Below the pieces are notes generated by a model. That model was not told the DNA's origin. It saw only the letters and a program-made list of their open reading frames with translations, and made no database searches. The position numbers and the translations under genes were made by a program. DNA of 49,962 nt from Thermoguttaceae bacterium. GTDB taxonomy: Bacteria; Planctomycetota; Planctomycetia; Pirellulales; Thermoguttaceae. The stretch spans positions 1 to 49,962 of the forward strand of contig JAGBDD010000218.1 in the NCBI GenBank assembly GCA_017937685.1. The letters run 5' to 3'. This document shows, one piece after another, positions 1 to 8,599 of the stretch; the first letter of the stretch is position 1, and every line of letters begins with the position of its first letter.

Positions 1-120
1 CCGTCGCAACCGACTCCGGCCCCGGAAGCTCCGTCGGAACCGGCTCCGGCCCCGGAAGCTCCGTCGCAACCGGCTCCGGCCCCGGAAGCTCCGTCGCAAC
101 CGGCTCCGGCCCCGGAAGCT
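1..120 (+). repeat. Four tandem 30-bp coding repeats
   Basis: Four head-to-tail 30-bp units encode PSQPAPAPEA-like decapeptides. They differ by single bases (Q/E and T/A changes). The repeat may extend upstream of the window. Two further 30-bp units of a related type lie at 421-480 in the same frame. Confidence 0.95.
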
Positions 121-549
121 CCGTCGCAACAACCGGCGCAAAACGCGCAAGCGACCCCGGAACAACAAGCGCAATTTGGTTTTCAGTTGATGCGGCAAAA
201 AGCGCAGTTAGACGCGCGGTTGCAATTCGCGCAAAATCGGTTGCGCGCCGGACAGATGAACCAAGCGCAGTATCAACAAACGTTCGCGCAATACCAAACG
301 TTGATCCGCAACGTTATGTCGCGTTGGAGCGCGCTTCCGGAAGCCGCTCGTAAAAAAGCGCAAGAAATTTGGAACGAAGAGTTGAAAAAACAACAAAACG
401 CGCAAGCCGGGCAAAACGGTCAACCGTCGACTCCGGCCCCGGCGGCGGAACAACCGTCGACTCCGGCTCCGGCGGCGGAACAACCGCAATCGGAAGGCGC
501 GCCGAGCGCCGCGTTGGAACGTTCGCAAACCGTTTGGACGGAGGCTTGA
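1..549 (+). CDS. C-terminal part of a proline-rich repeat protein (5' end outside window)
   Basis: The frame is open from base 1 and ends at TGA 547-549, so this is the 3' part of a longer gene. The first 40 residues are four copies of a 10-residue unit close to PSQPAPAPEA. A Gln/Ala-rich, probably helical segment follows (about residues 50-130: AQLDARLQFAQNRLRAGQ). The tail has two more 10-residue repeats (QPSTPAPAAE). No enzymatic motif is visible. The stop lies 3 bases before the ATG of the next gene, so the two are probably co-transcribed. The protein may be an extended, periplasm-spanning or wall-associated component of the same assembly as its neighbour, but that is inference. The family is not recognised. 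Confidence 0.75.
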   Translation, partial: PSQPTPAPEAPSEPAPAPEAPSQPAPAPEAPSQPAPAPEAPSQQPAQNAQATPEQQAQFGFQLMRQKAQLDARLQFAQNRLRAGQMNQAQYQQTFAQYQTLIRNVMSRWSALPEAARKKAQEIWNEELKKQQNAQAGQNGQPSTPAPAAEQPSTPAPAAEQPQSEGAPSAALERSQTVWTEA

Positions 550-552
550 TCG

Positions 553-1548
553 ATGGGGAATCTTGGAAAAATCTGCGTCTTGTTAACGGCTTTGAGCGTC
601 GGCGCCGCCGGCGGAGCTTACGCGTTTTACAAAAAAGCGTATCAAAAACCGCGCGCCGAGATCGCGCAACAGAAAGCGCAACTCGAGACGTATATTGAAA
701 CTTGTAAGAAAAACGGCGAAAATTTCGACCGAACGGCGGCGAATTACGCTCCGGTTTACGCGCTTTCGATGCCGACGAATCGTCAAAGCGCGGGCGTCGA
801 ATATCAAATTTGGCTCGAACAAATGCTCGAGTTTTGCAATTTGAGCGAGCCGATGACGAAAGCCGGGCGGTACGTTCCAAACCGCGCGAACAACACCGCG
901 ACGCAAGAGTTCTCCGTCCAAGCGCAATGTTCGACCGCCGATTTGACGCAATTTTTGTTCGAGTTTTACTGGACGCCGTTTTTGCACCGCGTTAAGGCGC
1001 TCGATTTGCAACCGATCGAAAGTTCCGACCTCCTCGAAGTTCGAATGACGATCGAAACGATGACGGTCGGATACAAAGAACGGCGCGACCCGGCGGCCGC
1101 GGCGAACGAAGCGGAAACGGCGCTTGCGCAGGCGTTGGCGAAATTCGCCAATTACCCGAAAACGGATAAACTCCCGACCGAAACGACGCCGACGCGCGTT
1201 CTTGCTTCCGGGCCCTTGGCGGCGTACAAACCCTTCGCCGAAGCGCAACTTTTCCGCGCCGTTCGCGCCGGGATCGATTCCGCCGATTACGCTCGCTTGA
1301 CCGGAACGCCGGAAGTTAGCGACGAAAAAGGGAACGTTACCCAATTTTCGCGTTGGCGCGTCGAAACCGAGGATCGGACGATCACCTTGAAAGCCGGCGA
1401 CCGATTGCAAATCGGTTCCGTCGACGCGGAGGTCGTCAAAATCGACGCCGATTTTGTTATCTTGCGGCAAGACGACGAGCGTTTTTGGGTTGTGCTTCAC
1501 GGCGAAAAATTGAGCGACGCGGTCGCCGTGCCCGCGAACCTTTACTAA
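553..1548 (+). CDS. PilO/PilP-like membrane-anchored protein
   Basis: 331 residues. A single N-terminal membrane segment (about residues 5-25, ICVLLTALSVGAAGGAYAFY) is followed by a coiled-coil-like stretch. The middle domain (about 110-180), with the pattern LTQFLFEFYWTPFLHRVKALDLQP, resembles the ferredoxin-like fold of PilO/GspM proteins of type IV pilus and type II secretion inner-membrane platforms. The last ~70 residues (TITLKAGDRLQIGSVDAEVVKI...) look like a small PilP-like beta domain. The fold assignment is inference from pattern. The gene starts 3 bases after the upstream stop. A strong terminator follows directly, so this is the last gene of its operon. A role in a pilus or secretion platform is plausible but unproven. 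Confidence 0.6.
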   Translation: MGNLGKICVLLTALSVGAAGGAYAFYKKAYQKPRAEIAQQKAQLETYIETCKKNGENFDRTAANYAPVYALSMPTNRQSAGVEYQIWLEQMLEFCNLSEPMTKAGRYVPNRANNTATQEFSVQAQCSTADLTQFLFEFYWTPFLHRVKALDLQPIESSDLLEVRMTIETMTVGYKERRDPAAAANEAETALAQALAKFANYPKTDKLPTETTPTRVLASGPLAAYKPFAEAQLFRAVRAGIDSADYARLTGTPEVSDEKGNVTQFSRWRVETEDRTITLKAGDRLQIGSVDAEVVKIDADFVILRQDDERFWVVLHGEKLSDAVAVPANLY

Positions 1549-1601
1549 CGACGGCGACGACGAAAACGGCGCGGCGTTTCGAACGTCGCGTCGTTTTTTT
1601 T
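1547..1601 (+). terminator. Rho-independent terminator after the PilO-like gene
   Basis: A near-perfect 12-bp stem (AACGACGGCGACG pairs with CGTCGCGTCGTT, one bulge) is followed by a run of eight T at 1594-1601. The stem begins inside the stop codon. Confidence 0.8.
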
Positions 1602-1750
1602 CGGCGGCGGAAGCGTCGACGAGCGTTTCGGAGGGGCGGACGTTGGGAGCGTCGCGGGGCTTTCGAATGTTGGGGGCGTTTCGAACGATTCGGAACGTTC
1701 GTTTCAATTCAAATAAAACGTTAAAATAGAAAAATAGCGAAAGCGGGAAG

Positions 1751-3658
1751 ATGGCGAATATAGCGAACGCGGACGCGGCGCTTTACGATTTCGACGTGAT
1801 CGTCGTCGGCGCCGGACACGCCGGGACGGAAGCGGCGCTGGCGGCGGCGCGAATGGGCGCGAAAACGGCTCTTTTGACGGGAAACCTCGACACGGTCGCG
1901 CAGATGAGTTGCAATCCGGCGATCGGCGGCGTCGGCAAGGGACACATCGTTCGGGAAATCGACGCGCTCGGCGGAGCGATGGGGCGAGCGATCGACGCGA
2001 CCGGCCTCCAGTTCCGAATGTTGAACGTTCGCAAGGGCCCGGCGATGCGCGGCCCGCGAGCGCAGGCGGACAAGCGGCTTTATCAGGACGAGGTCAAGCG
2101 CATCGTCGAGGAAACGCCGAATCTCGCGCTCCGTCAAGAGCGGGTCGTCGCGTTGGAAGTCGAGCCGACGGCGACCGGCCCGGACGAAAACGGCTCCGAC
2201 GCGTTTCAAATCGTCGGCGTCCGCGTCGACGGCGATTCGCTTTACCGCGCCAAGGCGGTCGTGTTGGCTTGCGGAACGTTTATGCGCGGCGTCCTGCACT
2301 TCGGAACGCAACTGACGCCCGGCGGTCGAATGGGCGAGGCGCCCGCGAACGCGATCAGCGACTCGATCGAAAAGGTCGGGATTCAGTTGTTGCGCTTCAA
2401 AACCGGCACTCCGGCGCGTCTGAACGGGCGAACGATCGATTATTCGCGTCTCGAAATTCAACCCGGCGACGAAAACCCGCGTCCGTTTTCGTTTATGACG
2501 GGGAAACTGAACGTCGAACAGCTCGCGTGTTGGACGACCTGGACGAACCCGAAACTGCACCAATTTTTGCGCGATAATATGTCGCTCGCGCCGATGTACA
2601 GCGGTCAAATCAGCTCGACCGGCCCGCGTTACTGCCCGTCGATCGAGACGAAAATCGACCGTTTCGGCGACAAAGAGCGACACCAACTCTTTCTTGAGCC
2701 GGAGAGTCGAACGACGAACGAAATTTATATTAACGGTTTGTCGACGAGTTTTCCGCGCGCGATTCAAGACGAGATGATCCGAATGATCGAAGGTCTTGAA
2801 AACGCGCAGATTATGCGTTACGCTTACGCCATCGAGTACGATTACGCGCCGCCGAGCCAGTTGCGTCAAACGCTCGAAACGAAGCGGGTGCGCGGGCTCT
2901 TTTTCGCCGGGCAAATCAACGGAACGACCGGGTACGAGGAGGCGGGCGCGCAGGGTTTGATCGCCGGGGCGAACGCGGCGGCGTCGCTGTCGTCCGACTT
3001 GGAGCCGCTCGTTCCGACCCGCGAAGAGGCGTATACCGGCGTTATGTTGGACGACTTAACGACGCGCGGCGTCGACGAGCCTTATCGGATGTTCACGTCG
3101 CGGGCCGAATATCGTCTTTTGCTCCGCGCCGACAACGCCGACCGCCGCTTGACCCCGCTTGGGCGCAAATTGGGATTGGTCGACGACGAGCGTTGGGCGC
3201 GGTTCGAGGCGAAGGAGCGGTCGATTCGCGAAACGTTCGAGAAGTTGGAAACGACGTTCGACGCGAACGGGTCGATTTTGAAGTTTTTGCGCCGTCCGGA
3301 AACGGAGTGGAGCGAGGTCGTCGCGCGGATTCCGGAGTTGGCGGCGGTCTCGGAGGAGGTCGCGGAAGAGGTTTGCGTCGACGCGAAGTACGCAGGTTAC
3401 GTCGAGCGTCAAGAGCGGGAAATCGCCGCGCGCCGACGTTGGGACGCCCGCAAAATCCCGGCGACGTTCCGTTTCCGGGGCCTTTCAAACCTCCGCGCCG
3501 AAGCGCAAGAGAAGCTCGAAAAGATTCGCCCGACCGACCTCGGCCAAGCGAGCCGCGTTCCGGGGATTACGCCCGCCGATATCGCCGTCTTAACGGTTTA
3601 TCTCGAACGGGACGCCGCCGCGCAAGAGTCGGAAACCGGCGAAAAGTCGGTCGAATAG
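1751..3658 (+). CDS. mnmG: tRNA uridine-5-carboxymethylaminomethyl modification enzyme MnmG (GidA)
   Basis: 635 residues, normal length for MnmG. With MnmE it installs the (carboxymethyl)aminomethyl group on wobble U34 of tRNAs, using FAD and methylene-THF. Visible motifs: the FAD-binding [10 protein letters not shown] (residues ~21-30), [46 protein letters not shown], and the C-terminal FAD loop [20 protein letters not shown]-terminal helical domain (to ~620) is present. ATG 1751 follows a GGGAAG-type ribosome site. The gene appears monocistronic: a terminator lies upstream (1547-1601) and another downstream (3761-3801). A weak TAAAAT-like -10 lies at 1722-1727. No mnmE is seen nearby. Confidence 0.97.
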   Translation: MANIANADAALYDFDVIVVGAGHAGTEAALAAARMGAKTALLTGNLDTVAQMSCNPAIGGVGKGHIVREIDALGGAMGRAIDATGLQFRMLNVRKGPAMRGPRAQADKRLYQDEVKRIVEETPNLALRQERVVALEVEPTATGPDENGSDAFQIVGVRVDGDSLYRAKAVVLACGTFMRGVLHFGTQLTPGGRMGEAPANAISDSIEKVGIQLLRFKTGTPARLNGRTIDYSRLEIQPGDENPRPFSFMTGKLNVEQLACWTTWTNPKLHQFLRDNMSLAPMYSGQISSTGPRYCPSIETKIDRFGDKERHQLFLEPESRTTNEIYINGLSTSFPRAIQDEMIRMIEGLENAQIMRYAYAIEYDYAPPSQLRQTLETKRVRGLFFAGQINGTTGYEEAGAQGLIAGANAAASLSSDLEPLVPTREEAYTGVMLDDLTTRGVDEPYRMFTSRAEYRLLLRADNADRRLTPLGRKLGLVDDERWARFEAKERSIRETFEKLETTFDANGSILKFLRRPETEWSEVVARIPELAAVSEEVAEEVCVDAKYAGYVERQEREIAARRRWDARKIPATFRFRGLSNLRAEAQEKLEKIRPTDLGQASRVPGITPADIAVLTVYLERDAAAQESETGEKSVE

Positions 3659-3760
3659 CCGGCGAAAAATCCGCCGAGCGTAGTCGGTCGAATAACGCCG
3701 AAAAATTTGCCGAACAACCGGCGCCGCCGAGCGTTCTCGCGTCGGTTCGGCGCGCAAACG

Positions 3761-3801
3761 AACGCCGAAACGGTTAAAGCGCGACCGTTTCGGCGTTTTT
3801 T
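3761..3801 (+). terminator. Rho-independent terminator after mnmG
   Basis: A perfect 14-bp stem (AACGCCGAAACGGT with ACCGTTTCGGCGTT, loop 9 nt) is followed by a T-run. It sits about 100 bases after the mnmG stop. Confidence 0.92.
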
Positions 3802-3850
3802 GTCTTTTGGGGGAAAATCGCGCGAAATTTCTCCGAACGTCGTTTTTTTC

Positions 3851-3878
3851 TTGACAAGCCCTTCGGTTGGGCGATAAT
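3851..3878 (+). promoter_or_regulatory. Sigma-70-type promoter upstream of the first glycine-zipper gene
   Basis: TTGACA at 3851-3856 and GATAAT at 3873-3878, spacer 16. With the terminator at 3761-3801 it accounts for the 336-base gap between mnmG and the next gene. The leader to the ATG at 3996 is about 110 bases. Confidence 0.75.
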
Positions 3879-3995
3879 AACGGGTAAGCGATTTCGCAAC
3901 CGCCGCGCGAGCCCCGAACGCCCGACGCTCCTCGACGAAAAATAATTTTCGCGATACACAATAACGCCTAGTTTGCCTATCTTAACGGAGGTTTT

Positions 3996-4895
3996 ATGGC
4001 GTCCGACAAGAGTCTTTTAGGAAAATTGGCCGCGACCGCGCGCCGAGTCGCCGACGTCGCCGAAGCGGCGGATAAAGCGAACCTGTTCGCGAAAAAGGAA
4101 ACGGCGGAAGCGTCGGAAACGCTTCAAATGTCCGAAACTCCGGAAACGCCGTCGCCGTCGGACGCTCGACCCGCGACCGAAAAGAAAGGCGCGTTCGTCC
4201 GCGTCGCCGGAGTCGCGGAAAATTTCGCTTCTTTCGCGAAAAAGGAGAGCGCCCAATCCTCCGTTCCCGCCGAATCGCCCGCCGCGTCCGAAAAGCCGAG
4301 CGAAAGCGAACCGCAAGCGGAAGAAAATACGGTCGAATCGCTCCCGCCCGTTCCGCCGCAAATCCCGGAGTCGTTCGGCGCCGAAGTTTTTCGCGTTCGC
4401 GACTTGGTTCTTTATCAAGAAGGCCTTGTTAAAGGGAACCGCGTCGTTTATTATCGCTCGGCGACTCGCGTTTTATTGAAAGACAAGGCTTGTATTCCGC
4501 CCGGGGCGCCCGAATATCGCGGTCGGAGCGTTGGCGACGCCGTTGAAGCGGGGATGATGCTCGGCGACTTAAGTCTAACGCCTGTCGGGGCGATCGTTGG
4601 AATGGCCGTCGGCGGTACGATCGGCGGCGCGCTCGGTCTTCTCGAAGCGATCGCGCCGACGCCGGAAGACCATAACCAAATTTGGCTTGAAACGGACGAT
4701 TCGCCGGAACCGCTTCTTCTTTATTCCGAGAGACGCGAAAACTCCGTCGCGGCGAACGCGGCTGTTACGCGCCTTTGCGACGGGATCGAAAAAGCGAGAT
4801 CGGAACCGGAAATTTTGCTCGACGACCAAAAAATCAAACGAAAGTATTATTTATGGTTTTTGTGCGTTTATAAAAGAAGATTCTTTTTCAAATGA
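3996..4895 (+). CDS. Unrecognised glycine-zipper membrane protein, paralogue 1
   Basis: 299 residues, preceded by a clear GGAGG ribosome site. Residues 1-125 are charged and low-complexity, rich in A, E, K, S and P. After that comes a core shared with the gene at 5242: VYYRSATRVLL, a glycine-zipper hydrophobic segment (VGAIVGMAVGGTIGGALG, about residues 200-220), then the motif LETDDSPEPLLLYSE, then a C-terminal segment with PEI. The LETDDSPEP nonapeptide is identical in the paralogue. Glycine zippers commonly pack in or against membranes, so membrane association is inferred. No known family is recognised. The last 15 residues are unusually AT-rich and aromatic/basic. A promoter lies at 3851-3878. 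Confidence 0.75.
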   Translation: MASDKSLLGKLAATARRVADVAEAADKANLFAKKETAEASETLQMSETPETPSPSDARPATEKKGAFVRVAGVAENFASFAKKESAQSSVPAESPAASEKPSESEPQAEENTVESLPPVPPQIPESFGAEVFRVRDLVLYQEGLVKGNRVVYYRSATRVLLKDKACIPPGAPEYRGRSVGDAVEAGMMLGDLSLTPVGAIVGMAVGGTIGGALGLLEAIAPTPEDHNQIWLETDDSPEPLLLYSERRENSVAANAAVTRLCDGIEKARSEPEILLDDQKIKRKYYLWFLCVYKRRFFFK

Positions 4896-4901
4896 TTGTG
4901 A

Positions 4902-5221
4902 GTCGCGGAGGTTTCTCCGGACGGCGGCGCGTTGGCGCAACGCGGCGCGAAAGCGGTCGCCGACTCGTCGGCGCCGGACGTTCGAGCGATATTGCCGGAG
5001 AACTCGAAACGGCGTTTTCCGTCGCGGCGTCCGATTATCTTTTATCCGAAACGGAACTAGAAACGGCGACCGTCCGCGCGCAAGAGTTGGCGACGCCGGC
5101 ATGGACGCGCGAGCGTTGGCAAGAAGCGGGGTCGGAGCGCGCCGAGCGTATCGCGTCCGACGCCGACGCGATTTGCTCGGCGATTGCAAGCGACCGCGCA
5201 TTATTAACCGCAACGTTGTAA
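4902..5221 (+). pseudogene. Probable frameshifted gene remnant between the glycine-zipper paralogues
   Basis: From 4902 the frame of the upstream gene, after two stops (TGA 4893-4895 and TGA 4899-4901), reads plausible protein: EVSPDGGALAQRGAKAVADS... to about 5000. Genome-like codons then switch to another frame, reading ELETAFSVAASDYLLSETE... and ending at TAA 5219-5221. Neither frame alone gives a convincing start plus body. An alternative is a 109-residue ORF from ATG 4892 overlapping the upstream stop (ATGA), but its first 37 residues are Arg/Gly-rich, as in a shadow frame. Hence a decayed gene with a +/-1 frameshift is more likely. The family is not recognised. Confidence 0.4.
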
Positions 5222-5241
5222 AAGAAAGAGAACGTTTTTCA

Positions 5242-5865
5242 ATGACCGACCGGAATCCTTTCGCCAAAATCACCGGCAACGTCGCGAACGCGCTCGGCGA
5301 GAAGATTAGAGAAAATTTTCGGGGGCCGTCCGCGCCGCCGACGCCCGAGCCGCCGCCGGAAGAAATCGCTTGGGAACGCGGCGACTTTCGACTGTTTCGC
5401 ACCTATTTAAAGAAAGGCGAACAAGTCGTTTATTACCAAAACGCGCGTCGCGTTCATTTAAACGTCGTTTACGAACAACCGAAAAAGCCCGGCTTCGTCG
5501 GACGCGTCGTCGAAGGCGCGTTCGATTACGGCTTCGACGGTTCGGCGAGCGGCGCGTTTTTCGGCGGGGTCGGCGGTTCGCTTGCCGGTTTGGCGTTTGG
5601 TTCCGTCGTCGGCGCGGTCGCCGGGGCGACGGGAACGACGCCGCCTAAATCGGAGCCGAAACCGCGACCGCGTTATCAAATTTGCCTTGAAACGGACGAT
5701 TCGCCGGAGCCCGTCGTTCTTTGTTCCGAAAAGAGCAAGTTTTCGGCGAACGTCTATTACTTGGCGCCGCTTCTTACCGCGCTTAAAAAGGGAGGCGCGA
5801 AACCGGAAATTTGGCGTCGCGGTCAAAAATGTCGGTTGCGTTCCGTTAGTTTTGTTCATTTTTAA
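5242..5865 (+). CDS. Unrecognised glycine-zipper membrane protein, paralogue 2
   Basis: 207 residues from ATG 5242 (MTDRNPFAKITGNVANALG), with an AAAGAG ribosome site. The frame is open far upstream, but that part has shadow-frame composition. It shares with the gene at 3996 the order VVYYQNARRVHL, a long glycine-zipper segment (FDGSASGAFFGGVGGSLAGL and AFGSVVGAVAGATG, about residues 95-130) and CLETDDSPEPVVLCSEK, ending in a PEI-containing tail. The N-terminal low-complexity region is much shorter (about 45 residues, Pro-rich) than in paralogue 1. Function unknown; likely membrane-inserted or membrane-associated. It lies just upstream of the FGE cluster, but no functional link is visible. 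Confidence 0.75.
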   Translation: MTDRNPFAKITGNVANALGEKIRENFRGPSAPPTPEPPPEEIAWERGDFRLFRTYLKKGEQVVYYQNARRVHLNVVYEQPKKPGFVGRVVEGAFDYGFDGSASGAFFGGVGGSLAGLAFGSVVGAVAGATGTTPPKSEPKPRPRYQICLETDDSPEPVVLCSEKSKFSANVYYLAPLLTALKKGGAKPEIWRRGQKCRLRSVSFVHF

Positions 5866-6030
5866 CGACGTTTGCTTTATTTTTTGAGAAAAACGGGGCG
5901 TGTTGCGCGTTTTTGCGGGGGGAGAAACCCTAAATTGCGCCCGGCGTTCCCGAACGCCTAAACCGACGGTTCCGCGAACGGTCGAGCGGAAACGGCTTTC
6001 GACGTTTCGACTTTTAACGGAGAAATAACA

Positions 6031-6801
6031 ATGACTTGCGATAAGAGCGAAAACGTCGCTTGGGACGCGAACCCGGCGGCGGGGACGCGCAAAACGCTGG
6101 AAATCGCCGGCGTCGAGTTTCCGTTCCGATACTGCCCGCCCGGAACGTTTACGATGGGGAGTCCGGCGAGCGAAACGGGATTTTGGGCGTTTCTGGAAAC
6201 GCCGCATAAGGTAACGCTGACGCGCGGCTTTTGGACGCTCGAAACGCCGGTAACGCAGGGGATGTACAAGGCGGTCGACGGTTCGAATCCGAGCGCTTTT
6301 AAGTTTGGCAAACGGTTTCCGGTCGAGAACGTCAGCTGGTGGCATTGTCAAGCGTTTTTGGAGGCGTTGGAACGGCTAAACGTCGCGCCGACGGGGTTTG
6401 CGTTTCGTCTTCCCTGGGAGGCGGAATGGGAATACGCGTGTCGGGCCGGAACGTCGACGGCGTATTATTGGGGCGACGCTTGGGACGACGACCGCGCTAA
6501 TTGCGGCGGTTTGAATCGCGACGCGGCGCCGTCCGCGGTCGGGCGTTACGACGCGAACCCTTGGGGGCTTTTCGATATGAGCGGGAACGTCGCCGAGTGG
6601 GTCGCGGATTGGAAGGGCGAATACGACGCGGCGCCGCAAATCGACCCGACGGGGCCGGAATCGGGGAAATATCGGGTAACGCGCGGCGGCGGCTGGATGG
6701 GGCAGGTCGAGGATTGCCGGTCGGCCGCCCGATGGGGTTGCGGCGCGGAGGCGCGATGTATGACGATCGGGTTCCGTATCGTATTAGCGCGCAAGGTTTA
6801 G
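6031..6801 (+). CDS. FGE/SUMF1-like C-type-lectin-fold protein, copy 1
   Basis: 256 residues, a single FGE-sulfatase domain with no signal peptide. Typical marks: GVEFPFRYCPPGTFTMGSP, TRGFWTLETPVTQGMYK, FRLPWEAEWEYACRAGTSTAYYWG, NPWGLFDMSGNVAEWVADW, and the C-terminal RGGGW...CRSAAR...IGFRIVL. The oxidase-type active-site cysteine pair of true formylglycine-generating enzymes is not evident before the final CRSA motif, so a binding rather than Cys-oxidising role is likely (inference). The ATG at 6031 follows GGAG. The residues at the variable C-terminal columns (MGQVED, WGCGAEA, CMT) are not coded by NNC codons, unlike the gene at 8600. A second FGE gene follows 106 bases downstream. Confidence 0.9.
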   Translation: MTCDKSENVAWDANPAAGTRKTLEIAGVEFPFRYCPPGTFTMGSPASETGFWAFLETPHKVTLTRGFWTLETPVTQGMYKAVDGSNPSAFKFGKRFPVENVSWWHCQAFLEALERLNVAPTGFAFRLPWEAEWEYACRAGTSTAYYWGDAWDDDRANCGGLNRDAAPSAVGRYDANPWGLFDMSGNVAEWVADWKGEYDAAPQIDPTGPESGKYRVTRGGGWMGQVEDCRSAARWGCGAEARCMTIGFRIVLARKV

Positions 6802-6907
6802 CGTTGGAGCGTCGGCGGGAGAACGCGAAACGGGCGAACGTCGAGCGGTTTAAAAACGAACGGGGGAACGCGAAACGCGGGAAAAACGGAAACAAAGGAG
6901 CGACGCG

Positions 6908-8365
6908 ATGGAACCGAACGCGAGCGAAACGGCGGTCGAGAAACTCTTTAGGACGTCGACGGCGTTGGGGAATTTCCTCTTCGAGGAGAAGCGCAACTCG
7001 GCGCCGCGAACGACGACGCTCGCCGGAGTCCCCGTCGACTTTGAACGCGTTCGGCGCAACGTCGCGGAAACGGCGGTCGATAAGGCGACCGATTTCTCGG
7101 AACTCGCGGCGCGAACCGACGTCGCCCGCGACGCGCTTCAAACGCTCGACGAAACGATTCGGTCTTTCGACGCGAAGACGGAACCGCTTGAAAACGAATT
7201 TTTTAGGAAGGGACGGCGCTTTCTCGAACTGGCGGCGAGCGCGGCGAACGAACCGCGGCGGGCGGGCTATTTGGAGTTGGCGAAGGAGGCGTTCGTCGAT
7301 TCGTATTCGCTTTTGAAAAACGAACGCTTGATCGCGGCGCGTTTCGGGGCGGCGTCGGCGTCGATTCAGCGGGGCGAGTTGGCGGTCGGCTGGGCGACGT
7401 TGGAGAATATCGCGTCGATTCCGTTCGACGCGAAGGCGCAGCGTTCCGATTTCGCGACGTTTTCGCGGTTGAAGCTCGAAACGCGCGACTTTTTGGCGCG
7501 GCTCGGCGGCGTCGAAGCGTTAAACGGCGACGGCGCGGCGAGTTGCGGAACGTCGGACGGCGAAAACGGCGGCGACGGCGTTTGGACGTCGAATCCGGCG
7601 CCGGGAACGCGGGCGACGCTCGAAATCGCCGGCGTCGAGTTTCCGTTTCGATATTGCCCGCCCGGAACGTTTATCGCGGGGAGTCCGAGAACCGAGGCCG
7701 GACGGGAAGACGAAGGCGTCGAGCAAGAGCGCGAAATAACGCTGACGCGCGGCTTTTGGACGCTCGAAACGCCGGTAACGCAAGGGATGTGGAAGGCGAT
7801 AACCGGAACGAACCCGAGCCGCTTTCGGTCGGGGGACGATTACCCGGCGGAGACCGTCTCTTGGTTCGCCGCGCAAGATTTTTTGGAGCTGTTGAACGCG
7901 GCGAACGTCGCGCCGCCGGGGTTCGAGTTCCGCTTGCCTTGGGAGGCCGAATGGGAACGCGCCTGTCGAGCCGGAACGACGACGGCGTTTTATTGGGGCG
8001 ACGCGTTCGCCGTCGACCGCGCCAACTGCGACGGAACAAGATATTTCGGCGACGGCGCGGAGGGCGTTTTCTTGGAGCGAACGACGCCGGTTCGGAATTA
8101 CCCGCCGAACCCTTGGGGGCTTTTCGATATGTGCGGGAACGTTTGCGAATGGCTCGGGGATTGGAATAAAACTTGGCGCGACAAGTCCGGCGTCGCGCCG
8201 AAAACGAACCCGACGGGGCCGAAGTCGGGGAAATATCGAGCGTTGCGCGGCGGCGCTTGGAGTCTCGGCCCTCGTTGCGGTCGTTCCGCCGCTCGAAACT
8301 GTCAACTGCCGACGGTTCGGCTGAGCCGAATCGGGGTTCGCGTCGTCTTGGCGCGCAAAGGTTAG
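6908..8365 (+). CDS. Helical domain plus FGE/SUMF1-like domain protein, copy 2
   Basis: 485 residues. The first ~200 are probably alpha-helical, rich in A, E, R and L, with no signal peptide and no recognised family. Residues ~215-485 are an FGE-like domain (GVEFPFRYCPPGTFIAGSP, FRLPWEAEWERACRAGTTTAFYWG, NPWGLFDMCGNVCEWLGDW, RGGAWSLGPRCGRSAAR). It is very similar to copy 1 in the core; the string TLEIAGVEFPFRYCPPGTF is shared. GGAG lies 8 bases before the ATG. It probably shares a transcript with copy 1 and ends at the terminator at 8394-8437. The C-terminal variable columns differ from both neighbours. Confidence 0.88.
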   Translation: MEPNASETAVEKLFRTSTALGNFLFEEKRNSAPRTTTLAGVPVDFERVRRNVAETAVDKATDFSELAARTDVARDALQTLDETIRSFDAKTEPLENEFFRKGRRFLELAASAANEPRRAGYLELAKEAFVDSYSLLKNERLIAARFGAASASIQRGELAVGWATLENIASIPFDAKAQRSDFATFSRLKLETRDFLARLGGVEALNGDGAASCGTSDGENGGDGVWTSNPAPGTRATLEIAGVEFPFRYCPPGTFIAGSPRTEAGREDEGVEQEREITLTRGFWTLETPVTQGMWKAITGTNPSRFRSGDDYPAETVSWFAAQDFLELLNAANVAPPGFEFRLPWEAEWERACRAGTTTAFYWGDAFAVDRANCDGTRYFGDGAEGVFLERTTPVRNYPPNPWGLFDMCGNVCEWLGDWNKTWRDKSGVAPKTNPTGPKSGKYRALRGGAWSLGPRCGRSAARNCQLPTVRLSRIGVRVVLARKG

Positions 8366-8393
8366 CGGCGCGTTTCTTCGGCGACTTTTTACC

Positions 8394-8437
8394 GCCGCGA
8401 CGGTTTTCCTTTTCGGAAGCCGTCGCGGCTTTTTTTT
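8394..8437 (+). terminator. Rho-independent terminator after FGE copy 2
   Basis: A 10-bp perfect stem (GCCGCGACGG with CCGTCGCGGC) and 16-nt loop, followed by eight T (8430-8437). It separates the first two FGE genes from the caspase-FGE gene. Confidence 0.9.
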
Positions 8438-8509
8438 GCGTTTTTGCGGAAAATCGACCCGATTTTGAAAATTTTTCGCGAAAATTTTCGTTCGCGGCGC
8501 TCTCTCTTC

Positions 8510-8537
8510 TTGGCAAAGCGCCGATTTATGCGACAAT
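8510..8537 (+). promoter_or_regulatory. Promoter of the caspase-FGE gene
   Basis: TTGGCA at 8510-8515 and GACAAT at 8532-8537, spacer 16, about 60 bases before the ATG at 8600. It suggests the gene is transcribed independently of the two FGE genes upstream. Confidence 0.5.
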
Positions 8538-8599
8538 AGAAACGAAAAACGACGCGGCGACCGTCGCGGCTTTTTACGTCTTGTGCGAGGTTAAGTCGA

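Noticed and set aside
1..120. Tandem repeats as a possible CRISPR array
   Set aside because: The 30-bp units are contiguous, without unique spacers, and encode an in-frame decapeptide repeat. The same reasoning excludes 43209-43410 and 19386-19475.
3193..3777. Long Arg/Gly-rich ORFs overlapping mnmG and many other genes on either strand
   Set aside because: They are shadows caused by the GC-rich, CG-dinucleotide-rich codon use. Their composition (Arg over 20 percent), lack of ribosome sites and overlap with recognised families argue against them.
4597..5241. 422-residue reading of the second glycine-zipper protein starting at 4597
   Set aside because: The extra 215 residues overlap paralogue 1 in another frame and are Arg-rich. 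ATG 5242 has a ribosome site and begins the recognisable protein.
6275..6300. GGTTCGAATCC, resembling the T-arm of a tRNA
   Set aside because: It lies within the FGE coding frame (DGSNPS) and no acceptor or anticodon arm can be folded around it. No tRNA or rRNA gene was seen in the window.
6700..6795. A second DGR variable region in FGE copy 1
   Set aside because: The codons at the variable columns are ATG, GGG, CAG, GTC, GAT, TGG, GGT, GCG and so on, which are not derivable from AAC by adenine changes alone. Only framework strings (CCGGTCGGCC, GGGTTCCGT) match the candidate VR.
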